64,000 nt of DNA from Aureococcus anophagefferens. Taxonomy: Eukaryota; Sar; Pelagophyceae; Pelagomonadales; Pelagomonadaceae. Numbering within the stretch: position 1 is the stretch's first letter; the number at the start of each line of letters is the position of its first letter. The translations under genes were made by a program, and so were the position numbers. The DNA lies in the NCBI RefSeq assembly GCF_000186865.1, contig NW_008705561.1, positions 769,168-833,167 of the forward strand, written 5' to 3'. The notes below the pieces were generated by a model, which was not told where the DNA came from, ran no database searches, and saw only the letters and a list, made by a program, of their open reading frames with translations. Below are positions 36,778-46,161 of this stretch, piece after piece.

Positions 36778-37653
36778 TTAGAGGCCGTGGTGGCCCGGCG
36801 GCGGAGGATAGCCGTGGAGTCCCGGCGGCCTCCGCCGGCAGAAGCACTCCGGCTTCGCGCAGGTCGAGTCGAGCGGCCGCGCCGCGGGGTAGCGGAGCTG
36901 CGGCACCACCGACCTCACCGTCGCGCGCCACTCCGTGTCGCCGTCCAGCGGCGCGCCGTCGGAGTGGTCCTCCGCGGAGACGCGCACGCCCGCGCGCCAG
37001 TCGAGGCCGAGGCTCGCGGCGCGGCGCACGGGGACGCCGTCGACCGCGAAGCGCGCCTCGCCCCGGACCATGTCGACCTCGACGCGGACGGCGATGCGCC
37101 GCATGACGCGCCAGGCGTCGTCCAGTTCCGGCACGTGGCGCCCGTCTAAGACCGCGTAGGTCTGGGGCGCGCTCTGCGCCTCGTCCAGGTCTTCGTGGAG
37201 CAGCTCCTCCATGCGGAGCGTCGCGGCGCCGACGCGGAAGACCGCGCCGTCGTCGATGGCCGTGTAGGCGATCTCGAGGGCGACGACGCCGTGGCGGGGG
37301 AGGATGGGCTCGGCCACGATCACGGCGACGAAGCCCTGGTAGTGGCGCTCGATGGACCAGCCGATCTCGCGCCGGTCGTCGCCGAGGCGGTGCGGGCCGT
37401 CGGGCGCGAGGAACGTCGGCGCGAAGCGCGGCCAGTAGGCGGCCTTCGCGATGTCCTGGAGCACGACCCGCGGCAGGAGCCGCAGGTCGCTGCAGGCGCC
37501 GAGGCGCGCGTGGCCGCCCATGAGGAGGGCGATCACGGCGTCCGTCTCGACGTGGAGCGTCGCGAGCCGCCGCTCCGTGACCAGTTCGGCGGCGAGCGTC
37601 GAGGCCGGGTCGAGCGCCGCGCCTTTGTCGTCCGATGGGACCGCGCCGACCAT
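36778..37653 (-). CDS. Unknown protein, possibly SPRY-like
   Basis: A 291-residue protein starting MVGAVPSDDKGAALD. The middle has alternating beta-type segments (GFVAVIVAEPILPRHGVVALEIAYTAIDDG, RIAVRVEVDMVRGEARFAVDGVPV) and IGWSIERHYQGF, vaguely like a SPRY/B30.2 or concanavalin-like sandwich. The end is Pro/His/Gly-rich with CAKPECFC. The frame extends to an ATG at 37752, only four bases from the upstream gene's stop, so the internal Met at 37653 is preferred. No function is proposed. Confidence 0.45.
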   Translation of the reverse strand: MVGAVPSDDKGAALDPASTLAAELVTERRLATLHVETDAVIALLMGGHARLGACSDLRLLPRVVLQDIAKAAYWPRFAPTFLAPDGPHRLGDDRREIGWSIERHYQGFVAVIVAEPILPRHGVVALEIAYTAIDDGAVFRVGAATLRMEELLHEDLDEAQSAPQTYAVLDGRHVPELDDAWRVMRRIAVRVEVDMVRGEARFAVDGVPVRRAASLGLDWRAGVRVSAEDHSDGAPLDGDTEWRATVRSVVPQLRYPAARPLDSTCAKPECFCRRRPPGLHGYPPPPGHHGL

Positions 37654-37756
37654 GGTTGCTTCCGCGGCGGCGCGCGCACGCCCGGGAGGAGCCACAAGCC
37701 GAGCCTTTGGAAGTGCGGCAACACCTTGTGCAACGAGGGGGAAACTACGCATCGCG

Positions 37757-39253
37757 CTACGCGAGCGCGGCCTTGACGGCGTCGAGCTTGGCCTTGAGGG
37801 CGTCGCGCTCCTTGGAGACGAGCTTCAGCTTCAGCTTGGCGTCCGTGAGCTCCGCGACGAGCTCGTCGTTGGAGAGGGACCGCGGGTCGAGGTCCGAGGC
37901 CACGCGCGCGAGCTTCGTCTCCTCGAGGAGGCGGTGCGCGCCGTTGCGCAGGATGCAGTCGAAGGCGCGGGGCACGAAGCGCCGGGGGAAGTCCGGGTCC
38001 ACGAGCGTCTCGTCGGGCGTCGTGCCGAACCACATGGCGACGTAGAACGGGAAGTGCATCGCGGCCAGCTGCCAGTCGCGCTTCAGGTCGTCGAAGGAGT
38101 AGTCGGTCACGCCGTAGGTCGTGAGGGCCGCGTGGTAGTGCTTCAGGGCGATGGGCTCGAGGCGGCGGCACTCGTCGATGGTGTAGCCTTCGATCAAAAA
38201 GAAGATGATGTCCTGGCAGCCCTTGCCGACGGCCGTGTACTGCCAGTCGATGAACGCGGGCACGGAGTTGGGCATCATGAACATGTTCGGCGGCTTGACG
38301 TCGCCGTGGTTGAACGTGTGGGGCTTCTTCGACAGCTCGTCCTGGACCCACGCGAACTTGTTGATGATCGCCTCGCCCGCCGCGAACGCCTCGGGCGGCA
38401 ACTCCAGCGACCGCCGCGCGTCCGGCGTGGACCACTTCTCGACGAACTTGGGCCAGTAGGCGCTGAGGTCGTCGCCCCAGCCCGGCTGGTACCAGGGCCC
38501 GTTGTGCGGCTTCACGCCCAGCGCGCCCGACGCGAGCTCCGGCGCGTTCCAGAACGACGCGTGGTGCTTCGCGATGTGCCTGCGGTCGACGCGCGTGTGC
38601 ATCCTTCCTCTCGATGGCACGTTTGGCTCGTCCGAACATCGGCGGGCGACGACCGCGCGTCCGAACGGGAAACGACGGTCCCGAAAGCGACGCGGGGCTC
38701 CCGACTGGATGGTCAGCAGCACGCCGGCGTCGTCGAGCTGGGGGCAGAGCACGGCGCCGGGCACGTCGAGGTCTTCGAGCAGGACGCCCTCGGTCGTCAG
38801 GCCCGTCTCGACGTCCTTGACGGACCCGAGCCACCGCGGCACGCGGATGGGCACGCGGTGGCTCAGCGTCTCGTAGAAGTGCCACTCGCGCTCGTAGAGC
38901 CGCAGGCGCATGGCGACGTCGTGGTCCGCGCTCGCCGGGCTCGCGATCTTCAGGATGGCCGTCTCCGGCCGCGCGGACACGGCGCCGCGCCGCGGCGCCG
39001 CCTCGACGCCGCCGCCGCCCGCGTCGCCCGCGGACGAGCCGCCCGGCGACCCGGGGCCGTAGTAGATCTTCACGCGCATCGTGTCGCAGATGTAGCCGCC
39101 CTTGAGCTTCGTCGCGTCCAGCTCGACGCGCGTCGCGGGGATGCCGTTGGACCGCAGGCCCGCGAGGCAGCGGCCGGCGACGTCGCGGCTGTCGGCGACC
39201 TCCATCTTCCACGTCTCGGGCTTCGTCGGGTCCTCGCGCTCCATGGCCGACAT
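37757..39253 (-). CDS. CHK/aminoglycoside-phosphotransferase-like kinase, two exons
   Basis: Exons 38706-39253 and 37757-38579 (minus) give 456 residues. The fold is that of the CHK/EcKinase/APH group: LEDLDVPGA, LTIQHIAKHHASFWNAPEL, catalytic loop HTFNHGDVKPPNMFM (HGDxxxxN) and metal site VPAFIDWQYTAVGKG (DWQ). A helical coiled tail ends the protein. Substrates in the group are small alcohols, choline or ecdysteroids; here it is unknown. The 126-nt intron 38580-38705 (GTCGGG...CGCAG) is in frame and stop-free. It was recognised because it breaks the conserved block before AKHHASFW. Start ATG is at 39253. Confidence 0.75.
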   Translation of the reverse strand: MSAMEREDPTKPETWKMEVADSRDVAGRCLAGLRSNGIPATRVELDATKLKGGYICDTMRVKIYYGPGSPGGSSAGDAGGGGVEAAPRRGAVSARPETAILKIASPASADHDVAMRLRLYEREWHFYETLSHRVPIRVPRWLGSVKDVETGLTTEGVLLEDLDVPGAVLCPQLDDAGVLLTIQSGAPRRFRDRRFPFGRAVVARRCSDEPNVPSRGRMHTRVDRRHIAKHHASFWNAPELASGALGVKPHNGPWYQPGWGDDLSAYWPKFVEKWSTPDARRSLELPPEAFAAGEAIINKFAWVQDELSKKPHTFNHGDVKPPNMFMMPNSVPAFIDWQYTAVGKGCQDIIFFLIEGYTIDECRRLEPIALKHYHAALTTYGVTDYSFDDLKRDWQLAAMHFPFYVAMWFGTTPDETLVDPDFPRRFVPRAFDCILRNGAHRLLEETKLARVASDLDPRSLSNDELVAELTDAKLKLKLVSKERDALKAKLDAVKAALA

Positions 39254-39411
39254 GGCGCCTGCTCCACAAGAGTTTTCTGGATGGCTGCAGAGGCTGCACG
39301 AGATGGGCAGCGTCAATGCCCAAAATAATTGTGTGAGCTCGACGGTTGATCTGAGATGAATCTGGGTGTGCCCCTTCAAGGAGAGACGTTGCCATTTTTC
39401 TTTAAAAAAAC

Positions 39412-40470
39412 TCAAGTCGCTGGCCTACCCTTCCGGAAGAGCGCCGCGAGGCGCCGCTCGACGCGGCCCGGGCACTCGCAGCTCTCCGCCGCCGCCCCGG
39501 CGCAGGCCGCGTCGTCCGCGCCGCGGAGCGGCGTCGCGAAGCAGTCCCGCGCGCGCGCCGTGCAGTCGCGCGCGGCGGCGGTGCGCCCCTCGCAGGCCGC
39601 CTCGCGCGCCGGGAGCGACGCGTCGGGCCGGACGCCGCAGAGCTTGTCGTAGTGGATGTCCGTGTCGACGAGGAGCCGGCTGTGGTGCCGCTTCTTCTTG
39701 TGCGCGTAGGGCAGGACCTCCAGGAGCAGGCTCCCCGCGTCCATCCAGGGCGCGTTGACGAGGTGGGCGCCGTGGATGGACACGAGCACGTCGACGTTCG
39801 CGAAGCGCCGGAGCTGCGCGCAGAGGTCGCCCGGGTCGTCGTTCGGCACGGCGTCCACTTTAAAGTCGACGCGGCGGCCCGCGGCCGCCGCCGCGCGCGT
39901 CGCCAGCCCTCGAACAAAATCGACGTCGCGCACGCGGCGGTCCACGGGCCGCCCGCCGCAGAGCTCGACGCGCTTCGCGCCGCGGTGCACGGCCGCGGCG
40001 GCGTCCGTCCGCTCGAGCACGCGGACGACGACCGCGCCGTCATAATCTCGCCGCGGCGCCACGCCGCAGGCGTCGCGCGCCGCGCGCCGCGCCTTGGCGT
40101 GGGACCCGGCCAGGCGCCACTGCGGCGCCCTGTACTCGGGCGTGATCGTCCGCGCGTCGCCGCCGCACTCGGCGGGCTCCGGCGCGCCCTCGCCGACGAA
40201 GCGCACGCCCGGCAGCGTCGCGTTGAGCACGTCGCGCGACCAGGGCAGCGCCGGCCAGGGCCACCAGACGACGCGCGGCGCGCGCCGCGACAGCGCCGCG
40301 GCGACGATGCGGTACGTGAGCTCCTCGCCCTGGTGGCCCACGTTCTCCTTGAGCCGGCCCCGCTGCGGCGCCACCTTCCAGCACGCCGCGCTCGACGCCT
40401 GGAGCCCCGCGCGGCGGCGGCGCGCGGCGGCCGTCGCGGCGACCGCGACGACGACGACGAGGGCCCGCAT
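39412..40470 (-). CDS. GT61-family (DUF563) glycosyltransferase-like protein
   Basis: A 352-residue protein with an N-terminal signal or anchor (MRALVVVVAVAATAAA). The diagnostic C-terminal block FANVDVLVSIHGAHLVNAPWMDAGSLLLEVLPY matches GT61 enzymes (plant xylosyl/arabinosyltransferases, EOGT), where the HGA/HLxN region lies in the active site. Upstream DYDGAVVVRVLERTDA corresponds to the family's R-rich strand. The C-terminus has several Cys. A role in Golgi glycan synthesis is inferred. Confidence 0.75.
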   Translation of the reverse strand: MRALVVVVAVAATAAARRRRAGLQASSAACWKVAPQRGRLKENVGHQGEELTYRIVAAALSRRAPRVVWWPWPALPWSRDVLNATLPGVRFVGEGAPEPAECGGDARTITPEYRAPQWRLAGSHAKARRAARDACGVAPRRDYDGAVVVRVLERTDAAAAVHRGAKRVELCGGRPVDRRVRDVDFVRGLATRAAAAAGRRVDFKVDAVPNDDPGDLCAQLRRFANVDVLVSIHGAHLVNAPWMDAGSLLLEVLPYAHKKKRHHSRLLVDTDIHYDKLCGVRPDASLPAREAACEGRTAAARDCTARARDCFATPLRGADDAACAGAAAESCECPGRVERRLAALFRKGRPAT

Positions 40471-40600
40471 CTCACGGCGGAGGCTCCATCGTTTGGGGAT
40501 CGTTTGGGGCTGCCGAACTTGAACACGAGTTGAAGGTCAACCAAACCGGGAATACATAGGTTGATACATAGTGCGGGGGAGAGGCGGGGATAATGCGCTG

Positions 40601-42415
40601 CTAGAACGTGAAGTCGTTGGTGAAGGCCTCCTTGGACCAGTGGTAGATGGCGACGGCCTCCTTGAGCTTCTCGAGCGTTTTGTACTTGGCGAGGGTGTGG
40701 ACGCACTCGCTCTTCTTGCTCTTCTCGCGCTTGAAGGCCTTCTCCGCGACGCCCGCGTCGTCGGCGGCGAGGCGCTCGTGGGACTCGCGGGGCACGAAGA
40801 CGATCTGCGTGGTGGACGCGGCGCCGTTCTCGCGGTAGAGGCCCACGAGGGCCCCCGCGGCGTCGAAGGCCGGGAAGCCTAGGGGCCCGGCGCCGGCGCG
40901 GTCGGGCTTGAAGCGCTTCGCGAGGACCGTGGCGACGGCCTGCTCCGCGCGGCGGCTCTCGGCCGTCTCCGCAAAGGGCGGCAGCGGGTCCTCGTCGGCC
41001 GCGGCCGCGCCGGAGCCCGAGCCGTCGCCGTTGGCGCCGCCGACGTAGAGGGAGCTCACGCCCCGCGGGCCGAAGGACGGCTTCACGAGGCCCGGCGCCA
41101 GCGGCTCCGGGAACGCGCCGCCGGCCGGCGGCGGCGCGCCGCGCTGCGAGTCCTCGTACTGGTCGAGGATCTCGAGCACGCCCGTCGCCGACGTGCGCTG
41201 GCGGCTCAGCGACGGCGCCGGCATCAGCGGCTCGCCGGCGGCGAGCGCGCCGCGCGCGCGCTTGCGGCTCGGCCGCGCGCCGCCGCCGCCGTCCAAAAGC
41301 GCGGGCGCGACGTCGCGCTCGTAGGCCTCGCGGAGCCGGTCGATCAAGTCGTTGGGGTTGTCCATGGCGTACAGGGGCCGCGCCGTGTTCGGGCTGACGC
41401 CGTCGGCGAGCTTCTCGTAGCCGAGGTGGCGCCACTCGAAGGCGTCCAGGGCCGCCATGACGCCGTCGACCCAGCCGCGGACGCCGTCCGTGAGCTCGAC
41501 GTCGCCGCCGGAGGACCACGGCGGCGGCGACGCCCAGTCGCTCTCCGACGGCGCCTTGGCCCGCGGCGGGCTCGGCTCGTCGCGCGCCGCCGACTGCGCC
41601 TTGCGGCGCTTGTTCCGTTTGCTCCGCACGGAGACGGCCATGGTGAGCGACGGCGCGACGTCGCAGTCCGCGGGCGACTCATCGACGTCGGGGGCGACCT
41701 CGATGCGGAAGGACTGGCCCTGGTGGTTCTTGGACACGTCCTCGATGCGCGCGCGGATGCGGCAGACGCCGCGCTTCGTTTCCAAGACGCCCGCGGCCGC
41801 GCCCGCGCCGCCGCCGCCGTCGGCCCAGACCTTGAGGACCTGCTGGTTCGTCACGGGCAGCTCCGAGGCGGCGTAGCGGAGGACGCACTTGAGGCGCACG
41901 TTGCGGTCCTTGACCAAATTCCGGCGGCCGTCGTGGAGGCTCACGTTGAGCTCGATGCACTTCTCGCGGCCGCCCTCGTCCTTGTACCAGACGGCGGCCT
42001 TGTCCTTGGTCTTCTTCTGCTCTTCGGGGTCGTGGTCGAGGACGCCGCCGCCCTCGATCTCGAGCTTGAGCCGCATGACCTTCATCGGCTCGGACCACGT
42101 CTCGACGGCGACGCCGTCGACGGCGCACGTCGCGCGGACGACGAAGGACCGGTTCTCGTGGTCCAGGCTCGCCTCGGCGACCTTGAGCTTCAGGGCGCAG
42201 GACCCCTGCTTGCCGACCGCGGGGCTCCCGCGGCCCTCGGTCTCCAGGAGGCTCGCCGGCGCGGCGGTCCGGTCCTCGAAGTGGAGGCTCAGGCTCACGG
42301 GCACGCTCCGCCCGCAGACGAGCTCGCTGCCGTCCATGAGCCAGAGCGTCGTCTCGAAGGCCTCCTTGGCGAAGGGGTGGCTCGGCACGTCCGCGAGCTT
42401 CAGGGAGAGGACCAT
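40601..42415 (-). CDS. Large unknown protein with Ig-like domains, probably nuclear
   Basis: A 604-residue protein from ATG 42415 (MVLSLKLADVPSHPF). The first 270 residues are beta-rich: ETTLWLMDGSELVCGRSVPVSLSL, FVVRATCAVDGVAVETWSEPMKVMRLKLEI, NVRLKCVLRYA, then RIRARIEDVSKNHQGQSFRIEVAPD. The layout recalls Rel/CSL-type Ig-like folds, but I cannot assign one. A basic stretch (RSKRNKRRK) may be a nuclear signal. The C-terminal 60 residues (KREKSKKSECVHTLAKYKTLEKLKEAVAIYHWSKEAF) are compact and well formed. The frame continues upstream to an ATG at 42640, adding 75 residues of uncertain status. Confidence 0.5.
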   Translation of the reverse strand: MVLSLKLADVPSHPFAKEAFETTLWLMDGSELVCGRSVPVSLSLHFEDRTAAPASLLETEGRGSPAVGKQGSCALKLKVAEASLDHENRSFVVRATCAVDGVAVETWSEPMKVMRLKLEIEGGGVLDHDPEEQKKTKDKAAVWYKDEGGREKCIELNVSLHDGRRNLVKDRNVRLKCVLRYAASELPVTNQQVLKVWADGGGGAGAAAGVLETKRGVCRIRARIEDVSKNHQGQSFRIEVAPDVDESPADCDVAPSLTMAVSVRSKRNKRRKAQSAARDEPSPPRAKAPSESDWASPPPWSSGGDVELTDGVRGWVDGVMAALDAFEWRHLGYEKLADGVSPNTARPLYAMDNPNDLIDRLREAYERDVAPALLDGGGGARPSRKRARGALAAGEPLMPAPSLSRQRTSATGVLEILDQYEDSQRGAPPPAGGAFPEPLAPGLVKPSFGPRGVSSLYVGGANGDGSGSGAAAADEDPLPPFAETAESRRAEQAVATVLAKRFKPDRAGAGPLGFPAFDAAGALVGLYRENGAASTTQIVFVPRESHERLAADDAGVAEKAFKREKSKKSECVHTLAKYKTLEKLKEAVAIYHWSKEAFTNDFTF

Positions 42416-42828
42416 GGTGTTTTTACTACTAGGTGATGGCCTTGTCGCTGCGGCGCGGGTTGGTCGCGACCGGTTGTTTTTCGGCGGCCGCGCGGCCTTG
42501 TCGCTCGCGATGGTGCGGCGGTCGCAGGAGGGCCCCTCGGCGGGAACGTCGAGGCTGGAGGCGACGAGCTTGGCTGCCAAGGCGAAGCGGTGCGCGGTGC
42601 GAGCCGGAGAGCCCTGGATTTTGAGGATCGTTTCTGGCATGTTCCGCCAGTTGGAGAGGCGCGCACAGGGGCGCGCACGGAGACGGTCCGCGCGCGTCGG
42701 CGCGGGGCTCGTTGCCCGCGGCGGCGGCCGTGTCGCGGCGTGGGGCCAGGAACTCTAGGACGATCGGCCGGCATTCGTCGACTCGCAGGAGGAGCTGCGT
42801 TTCGTCGACACCTGCTCAGGCTTGATCG

Positions 42829-43053
42829 TCATCGCGAACGCGGGCCGGACGGGGAACTGGCGGCGCCGCCAGACGAACGGGATTCGTCGTTTGTCGTGAA
42901 CACGAAGCGGGGCACGCAGGACGTCTCCGCGGACCCCTTGCACCGCAGCTCGAAGAGGTGCGGCGACTCGGAGATGTTCACGACGACGTAGCGCGTGCGA
43001 TGGCCTACTACGTCGGCACGGGCAAGCCGGGCGAGCGCGGCGCGAAGCACCAC
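42829..43053 (-). pseudogene. Coding-like remnant beside the AT-rich insertion
   Basis: A minus-strand frame contains HRTRYVVVNISESPHLFELRCKG and SCVPRFVFTTNDE with the GC-rich codon style of host genes. Another short host-like peptide (GDFDYVWLPTSATPAL) lies at 43082-43130 where the AT-richer island begins. They may be exons of one gene broken by the insertion, but I could not join them in frame. Confidence 0.3.
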
Positions 43054-43086
43054 CCCTCAGCGAGTCGAGCCAGTTCCACATTTACT

Positions 43087-43986
43087 TCAACGCCGGCGTC
43101 GCGCTGGTCGGGAGCCACACGTAGTCGAAATCGCCAACTCGGAGGTTGAGGGTTTTAGTGTGTACTTCCGCTTGGGATCCAATGTGGTTGCGTCCAATAC
43201 TGCGGTGTCTAACGCTGTGTCCTTGTTGTCTGAGTTCTGCCTTGCTAAGCCAGTGATGTGCTTGTGTGCGCACATGTAGACGGCTATGAGAGTGAATCGG
43301 GGAATGGCATTACCTAGTAGCTTATACGCTTCAGCTTCGTCCAGGGATTCAAGCCTGCTCTCCGCGTCTGGAGTGAGACTTGTGGCTCTGGATCCCTCCT
43401 TTATTGTCATGTATCTGTGCACATGTTTGTACTCGGGAGACTCTGGACTGCACCTACTCGACACATCGATAAGCATGTTGAAATCCGATGTGATAGTGGG
43501 GGCAGGCCCTGAGATCCTGTAGGCTGTCGTGCCTTTCCTGTTCCGTAGTTCAGGGTCATTTGTTTTGAACCTGCCGTAGGAGTGGCAAAGTGTGGCTCTT
43601 ATCTTTGACCGAAGTGCATTTCTGGTATCTACATATCTCACTCCCCCTGATGCCAAAATGCATGAGCCTGGCGAGGCAACGTTGAGGAAAGCCACAACGT
43701 CTGCCGGGCGAGGCCCGGGAGGAGAAGCCTTTGGCACGCAGCTAAAGTACATGAAGCGACCATCACGCTCTGTTCCAAAGTACACATCACCTTGTGCGGG
43801 GCGCAGGAACGTGACTTTGATCTCAAACATGGTTTCATGTCTCTGCCTATGTCGCATTTCGCGTGCCAGCAGAGTGAACACAAACGCGAGTGACGGGTTC
43901 TTAAGACCTTGATACCTGTACGGTTGAGGTCCAATGACGTCAGTCAAACTACTATCCAGCAGGTGCACTGTCCGGCGACTGTGCAA
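43087..43986 (-). pseudogene. C5-cytosine DNA methyltransferase C-terminal fragment in an AT-richer island
   Basis: A 299-codon minus frame without an initial ATG. Its second half follows the end of C5-cytosine methyltransferases: TAYRISGPAPTITSD (target-recognition/motif VIII-IX approach), HRYMTIKEGSRATSLTPD (R-x-x-T-x-x-E, motif IX) and AEAYKLLGNAIPRF (motif X GNAxP). The catalytic Pro-Cys motif IV and the AdoMet motif I are missing, so this is a 5'-truncated piece. Codons end often in A or T, unlike every neighbour, which points to transfer or a mobile element. A retroelement- or virus-borne methyltransferase is one possibility. Confidence 0.5.
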
Positions 43987-44270
43987 CCTCGCTGAGCCTG
44001 GTGCTACCTGGCACGTCGCTGTGACGCTAACCAGACAGACACCACAGACACAGAAGAGCGCTATGCACTCTGTGCCTGCTTGGCAGTCACTCCTTCAGTT
44101 CGCTGTCTATAAGACTTGAAACTGGATTAGAATGAATTAAGGAAGGGAAGGGAAAACTAGCAGGATACGCAGTAGGAGCGCAGTGGGGTAAGGTGCACTG
44201 CAACATCAAGATGCAGTTCACTGTTCACTGAAGATGAAGATAGAAATCTCTCTATCTCTCTATCCATGAT
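43110..44270. mobile_element. AT-richer inserted segment of foreign composition
   Basis: From about 43110 to 44270 the base composition drops sharply from the surrounding GC-rich DNA, and stop codons appear in most frames except the methyltransferase-like one. The right end has purine runs (GGAAGGGAAGGGAAAA) and a short ATCTCTCT microsatellite at about 44240. No terminal repeats or target duplication were recognised, so the boundaries are approximate. Confidence 0.5.
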
Positions 44271-44357
44271 CATGAGCGCGAGCGTGCCCAACCCCGGCCG
44301 CCGGGTCCGGGCCGGATCGGGAGGCCGAGGATCGAGCTGCGACGACAGCGTCGTCCC

Positions 44358-44777
44358 ATGCTCATTAAGCACCTCGTCCTCGGCAGCGTCGCCGTCCGAG
44401 GTCTCGTCGCGCCGCGCGTCCTCGCCACCGCCTCGTCCGCGCGCCCGACGTCGCGCTCGCTGACCATGAGCGCCGCGCCGCCGCTGACCATCATGGTCAA
44501 GGTCGAGATCGAGGAGGCGCGCGTGCCGGCCTTCCTCGAGGCCATGAAGATCGACGCCGCGGGCAGCCGCGCCGAGGAGGGCTGCTACCGCTTCGACCTG
44601 CTCCAGGACAAGGCCGCGCCCAACACCTACTACTTCTACGAGGTCTACAAGGACTCGGCGGCCGTCGACGTCCACAAGACGTTCGACCACTACAAGGCCT
44701 GGGCGGACTTCAAAGCGGCGGGCGGCGTCATCTCCCAGGAGGTGACGAAGATGGACGCCGTCGACTTCACGTTCTAA
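44358..44777 (+). CDS. ABM-domain (antibiotic biosynthesis monooxygenase-like) protein with leader
   Basis: A 139-residue protein. The leader (MLIKHLVLGSVAVRGLVAPRVLATASSARPTSRSLTMSA) is basic and Ser-rich, suggesting organelle import. The core LTIMVKVEIEEARVPAFLEAMKIDAAGSRAEEGCYRFDLLQDKAAPNTYYFYEVYKDSAAVDVHKTFDHYKAWADF is a typical ABM/dimeric alpha-beta barrel, as in LsrG and YgiN. Such proteins oxidise or isomerise small molecules without a cofactor. The substrate is unknown. ATG 44461 (MSAAPPLTIMVKV) would give a leaderless form. Confidence 0.8.
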   Translation: MLIKHLVLGSVAVRGLVAPRVLATASSARPTSRSLTMSAAPPLTIMVKVEIEEARVPAFLEAMKIDAAGSRAEEGCYRFDLLQDKAAPNTYYFYEVYKDSAAVDVHKTFDHYKAWADFKAAGGVISQEVTKMDAVDFTF

Positions 44778-44796
44778 AAAGTGTGTCGGTCCGCGC

Positions 44797-45084
44797 CGCG
44801 CGCGAGGCGTTCCCGCGCGCGCCGCCGCCGCGGTCCCGCGTCGGAGCGCCGAGGACTCCCGAAGCAGCGAGGACGCCCGAAGCAGCGCCGCCGTAAAGTT
44901 CGGTCTGGCAGCTCCGCACAAAGGAAACACACAGGCGAGGCGCGCGCGAGGCGTTCCCACGCGCGCCGCCGCCGCGGTCCCGCGTCGGAGCGCCGAGGAC
45001 TCCCGAAGCAGCGAGGACTCCCGAAGCAGCGCCGCCGTAAAGTCCGGTCCCTAGCAGCTCCATATGGCCAAAACACAGGCGAGC
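44797..45084. repeat. 144-bp tandem duplication with 18-bp subrepeats
   Basis: Two imperfect copies (44797-44940 and 44941-45084) lie just after the ABM gene. Each starts CGCGCGAGGCGTTCCC and holds two adjacent AGGACTCCCGAAGCAGCG units. Frames through them are open on both strands and repeat the same peptides, so these frames are artefacts of the duplication. Confidence 0.85.
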
Positions 45085-45175
45085 CCGCTCGTTAGGCGGG
45101 AGCGGGGCGCGCGGGGTTTCGGGGAGCTTTTCGGGGACAACAGGCTTTCCTATGTGCAAGCCGGGACATGGTGGC

Positions 45176-45826
45176 TCAGCAGGCCGCCTTGGACGGCCGC
45201 TTGAAGACCCAGGACGGCAGCAGCCCGTAGAAGAGCCGGAGGAGCCGCGGGTCGGGCTTGAGCAGCGCGACGAGCTCGAGGATGACCTGGCGGCGCTCGA
45301 CGTCGTCGCGGCCGTGGGTCACGAAGGCCCGGAAGAGCGTGAAGACGGGCGACCCCGGCGGGTGGGCCTCCTTGAGGGCCGCGGTGAAGCGCGCGCAGCG
45401 CGCGACGAGGTCGCCGCGCTTCCCGGCGGCGGCGGCGCCGCGCGGCTCCGGCCGGGGCCGCGGGTCCTTGACCGTGACGATGAGGGGCGCCGCGAGGGGC
45501 GGCGGCGGCGGCATGAGCGCCGCGGCGCGCATGAGGTCCGACTGGCGCGCCTTGTTCGAGGCCGCGACGCGCGCGACGAGGCGGTCGTCGAACGACGCGT
45601 TGCCGTCGGCGTTCTCGTCGGCCTCGCTCGTCCGCGCGCGCGACGACGACAGGGACAGGAGCGCGCTCAGCGCCGGGTCGTCGGGCGCCACGTCCCCGGG
45701 CGCCCCGGGGGCGTCGTCGCAGGGGGCGTTCGACGTTTTCGGGCCGCAGAGGTCGTCGTCGAGGCTGCCCGTCGCCGTCACGCAGACATCCGACCCGCTC
45801 TTGGGGATGAAGCTCGGCTGGAGCAT
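45176..45826 (-). CDS. Protein with a PAH-like (Sin3-type) C-terminal domain
   Basis: A 216-residue protein starting MLQPSFIPKSGSDV. The first 130 residues are Ala/Ser/Asp-rich and probably disordered. The last 75 (LVARCARFTAALKEAHPPGSPVFTLFRAFVTHGRDDVERRQVILELVALLKPDPRLLRLFYGLLPS) match the four-helix paired amphipathic helix pattern of Sin3, with the Phe-x-x-Leu/Phe spacing and terminal LFxxLLP. A transcriptional co-repressor link is inferred from that domain only. The frame extends upstream to 45934 but ATG 45826 gives the cleaner start. Confidence 0.6.
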   Translation of the reverse strand: MLQPSFIPKSGSDVCVTATGSLDDDLCGPKTSNAPCDDAPGAPGDVAPDDPALSALLSLSSSRARTSEADENADGNASFDDRLVARVAASNKARQSDLMRAAALMPPPPPLAAPLIVTVKDPRPRPEPRGAAAAGKRGDLVARCARFTAALKEAHPPGSPVFTLFRAFVTHGRDDVERRQVILELVALLKPDPRLLRLFYGLLPSWVFKRPSKAAC

Positions 45827-46161
45827 GGTGCCGGACGGTTCGTGGGCGGGAGACGCGGGAAGAACAACAGTTCTGAGGGGCAGACTCAAGTGCCGAATGT
45901 TTTGAGATTGCTCCGAGGCGGGATTGTTTAACACCTCAGAAGCGCATCGTGGGCCTAGGATTGGGCTGCCAACATCAAGGTGCGCGATGTTGCCGTCGCC
46001 TCAGCCGCGGCGAGCTGAGCGCGAGTATTGCGCGCGCGCATCGAGCACCGCGCGCCCGTCGAGCGCACCGAGCACTGCGCACCACGAGGCGCACCCTCGG
46101 CGCGTCGCGCACATAGCAAACAAAACAGCGCACTCTCGGCGCGTCGCGCACAGAGCACAAC

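Noticed and set aside
37654..37752. 33-residue N-terminal extension of the SPRY-like protein
   Set aside because: Would leave four bases after the upstream gene's stop for a promoter and UTR; an internal Met is more plausible, though this is not certain.
43082..43273. Splicing the host-like peptide ending PTSATPAL to the downstream minus-strand exon
   Set aside because: The GTAAATG donor at 43085 and the AG at 43005 give incompatible phases, so no joined gene is claimed.
44797..45084. Possible CRISPR-like array
   Set aside because: Only two long near-adjacent copies, no spacers of regular size, in eukaryotic DNA; it is a simple tandem duplication.
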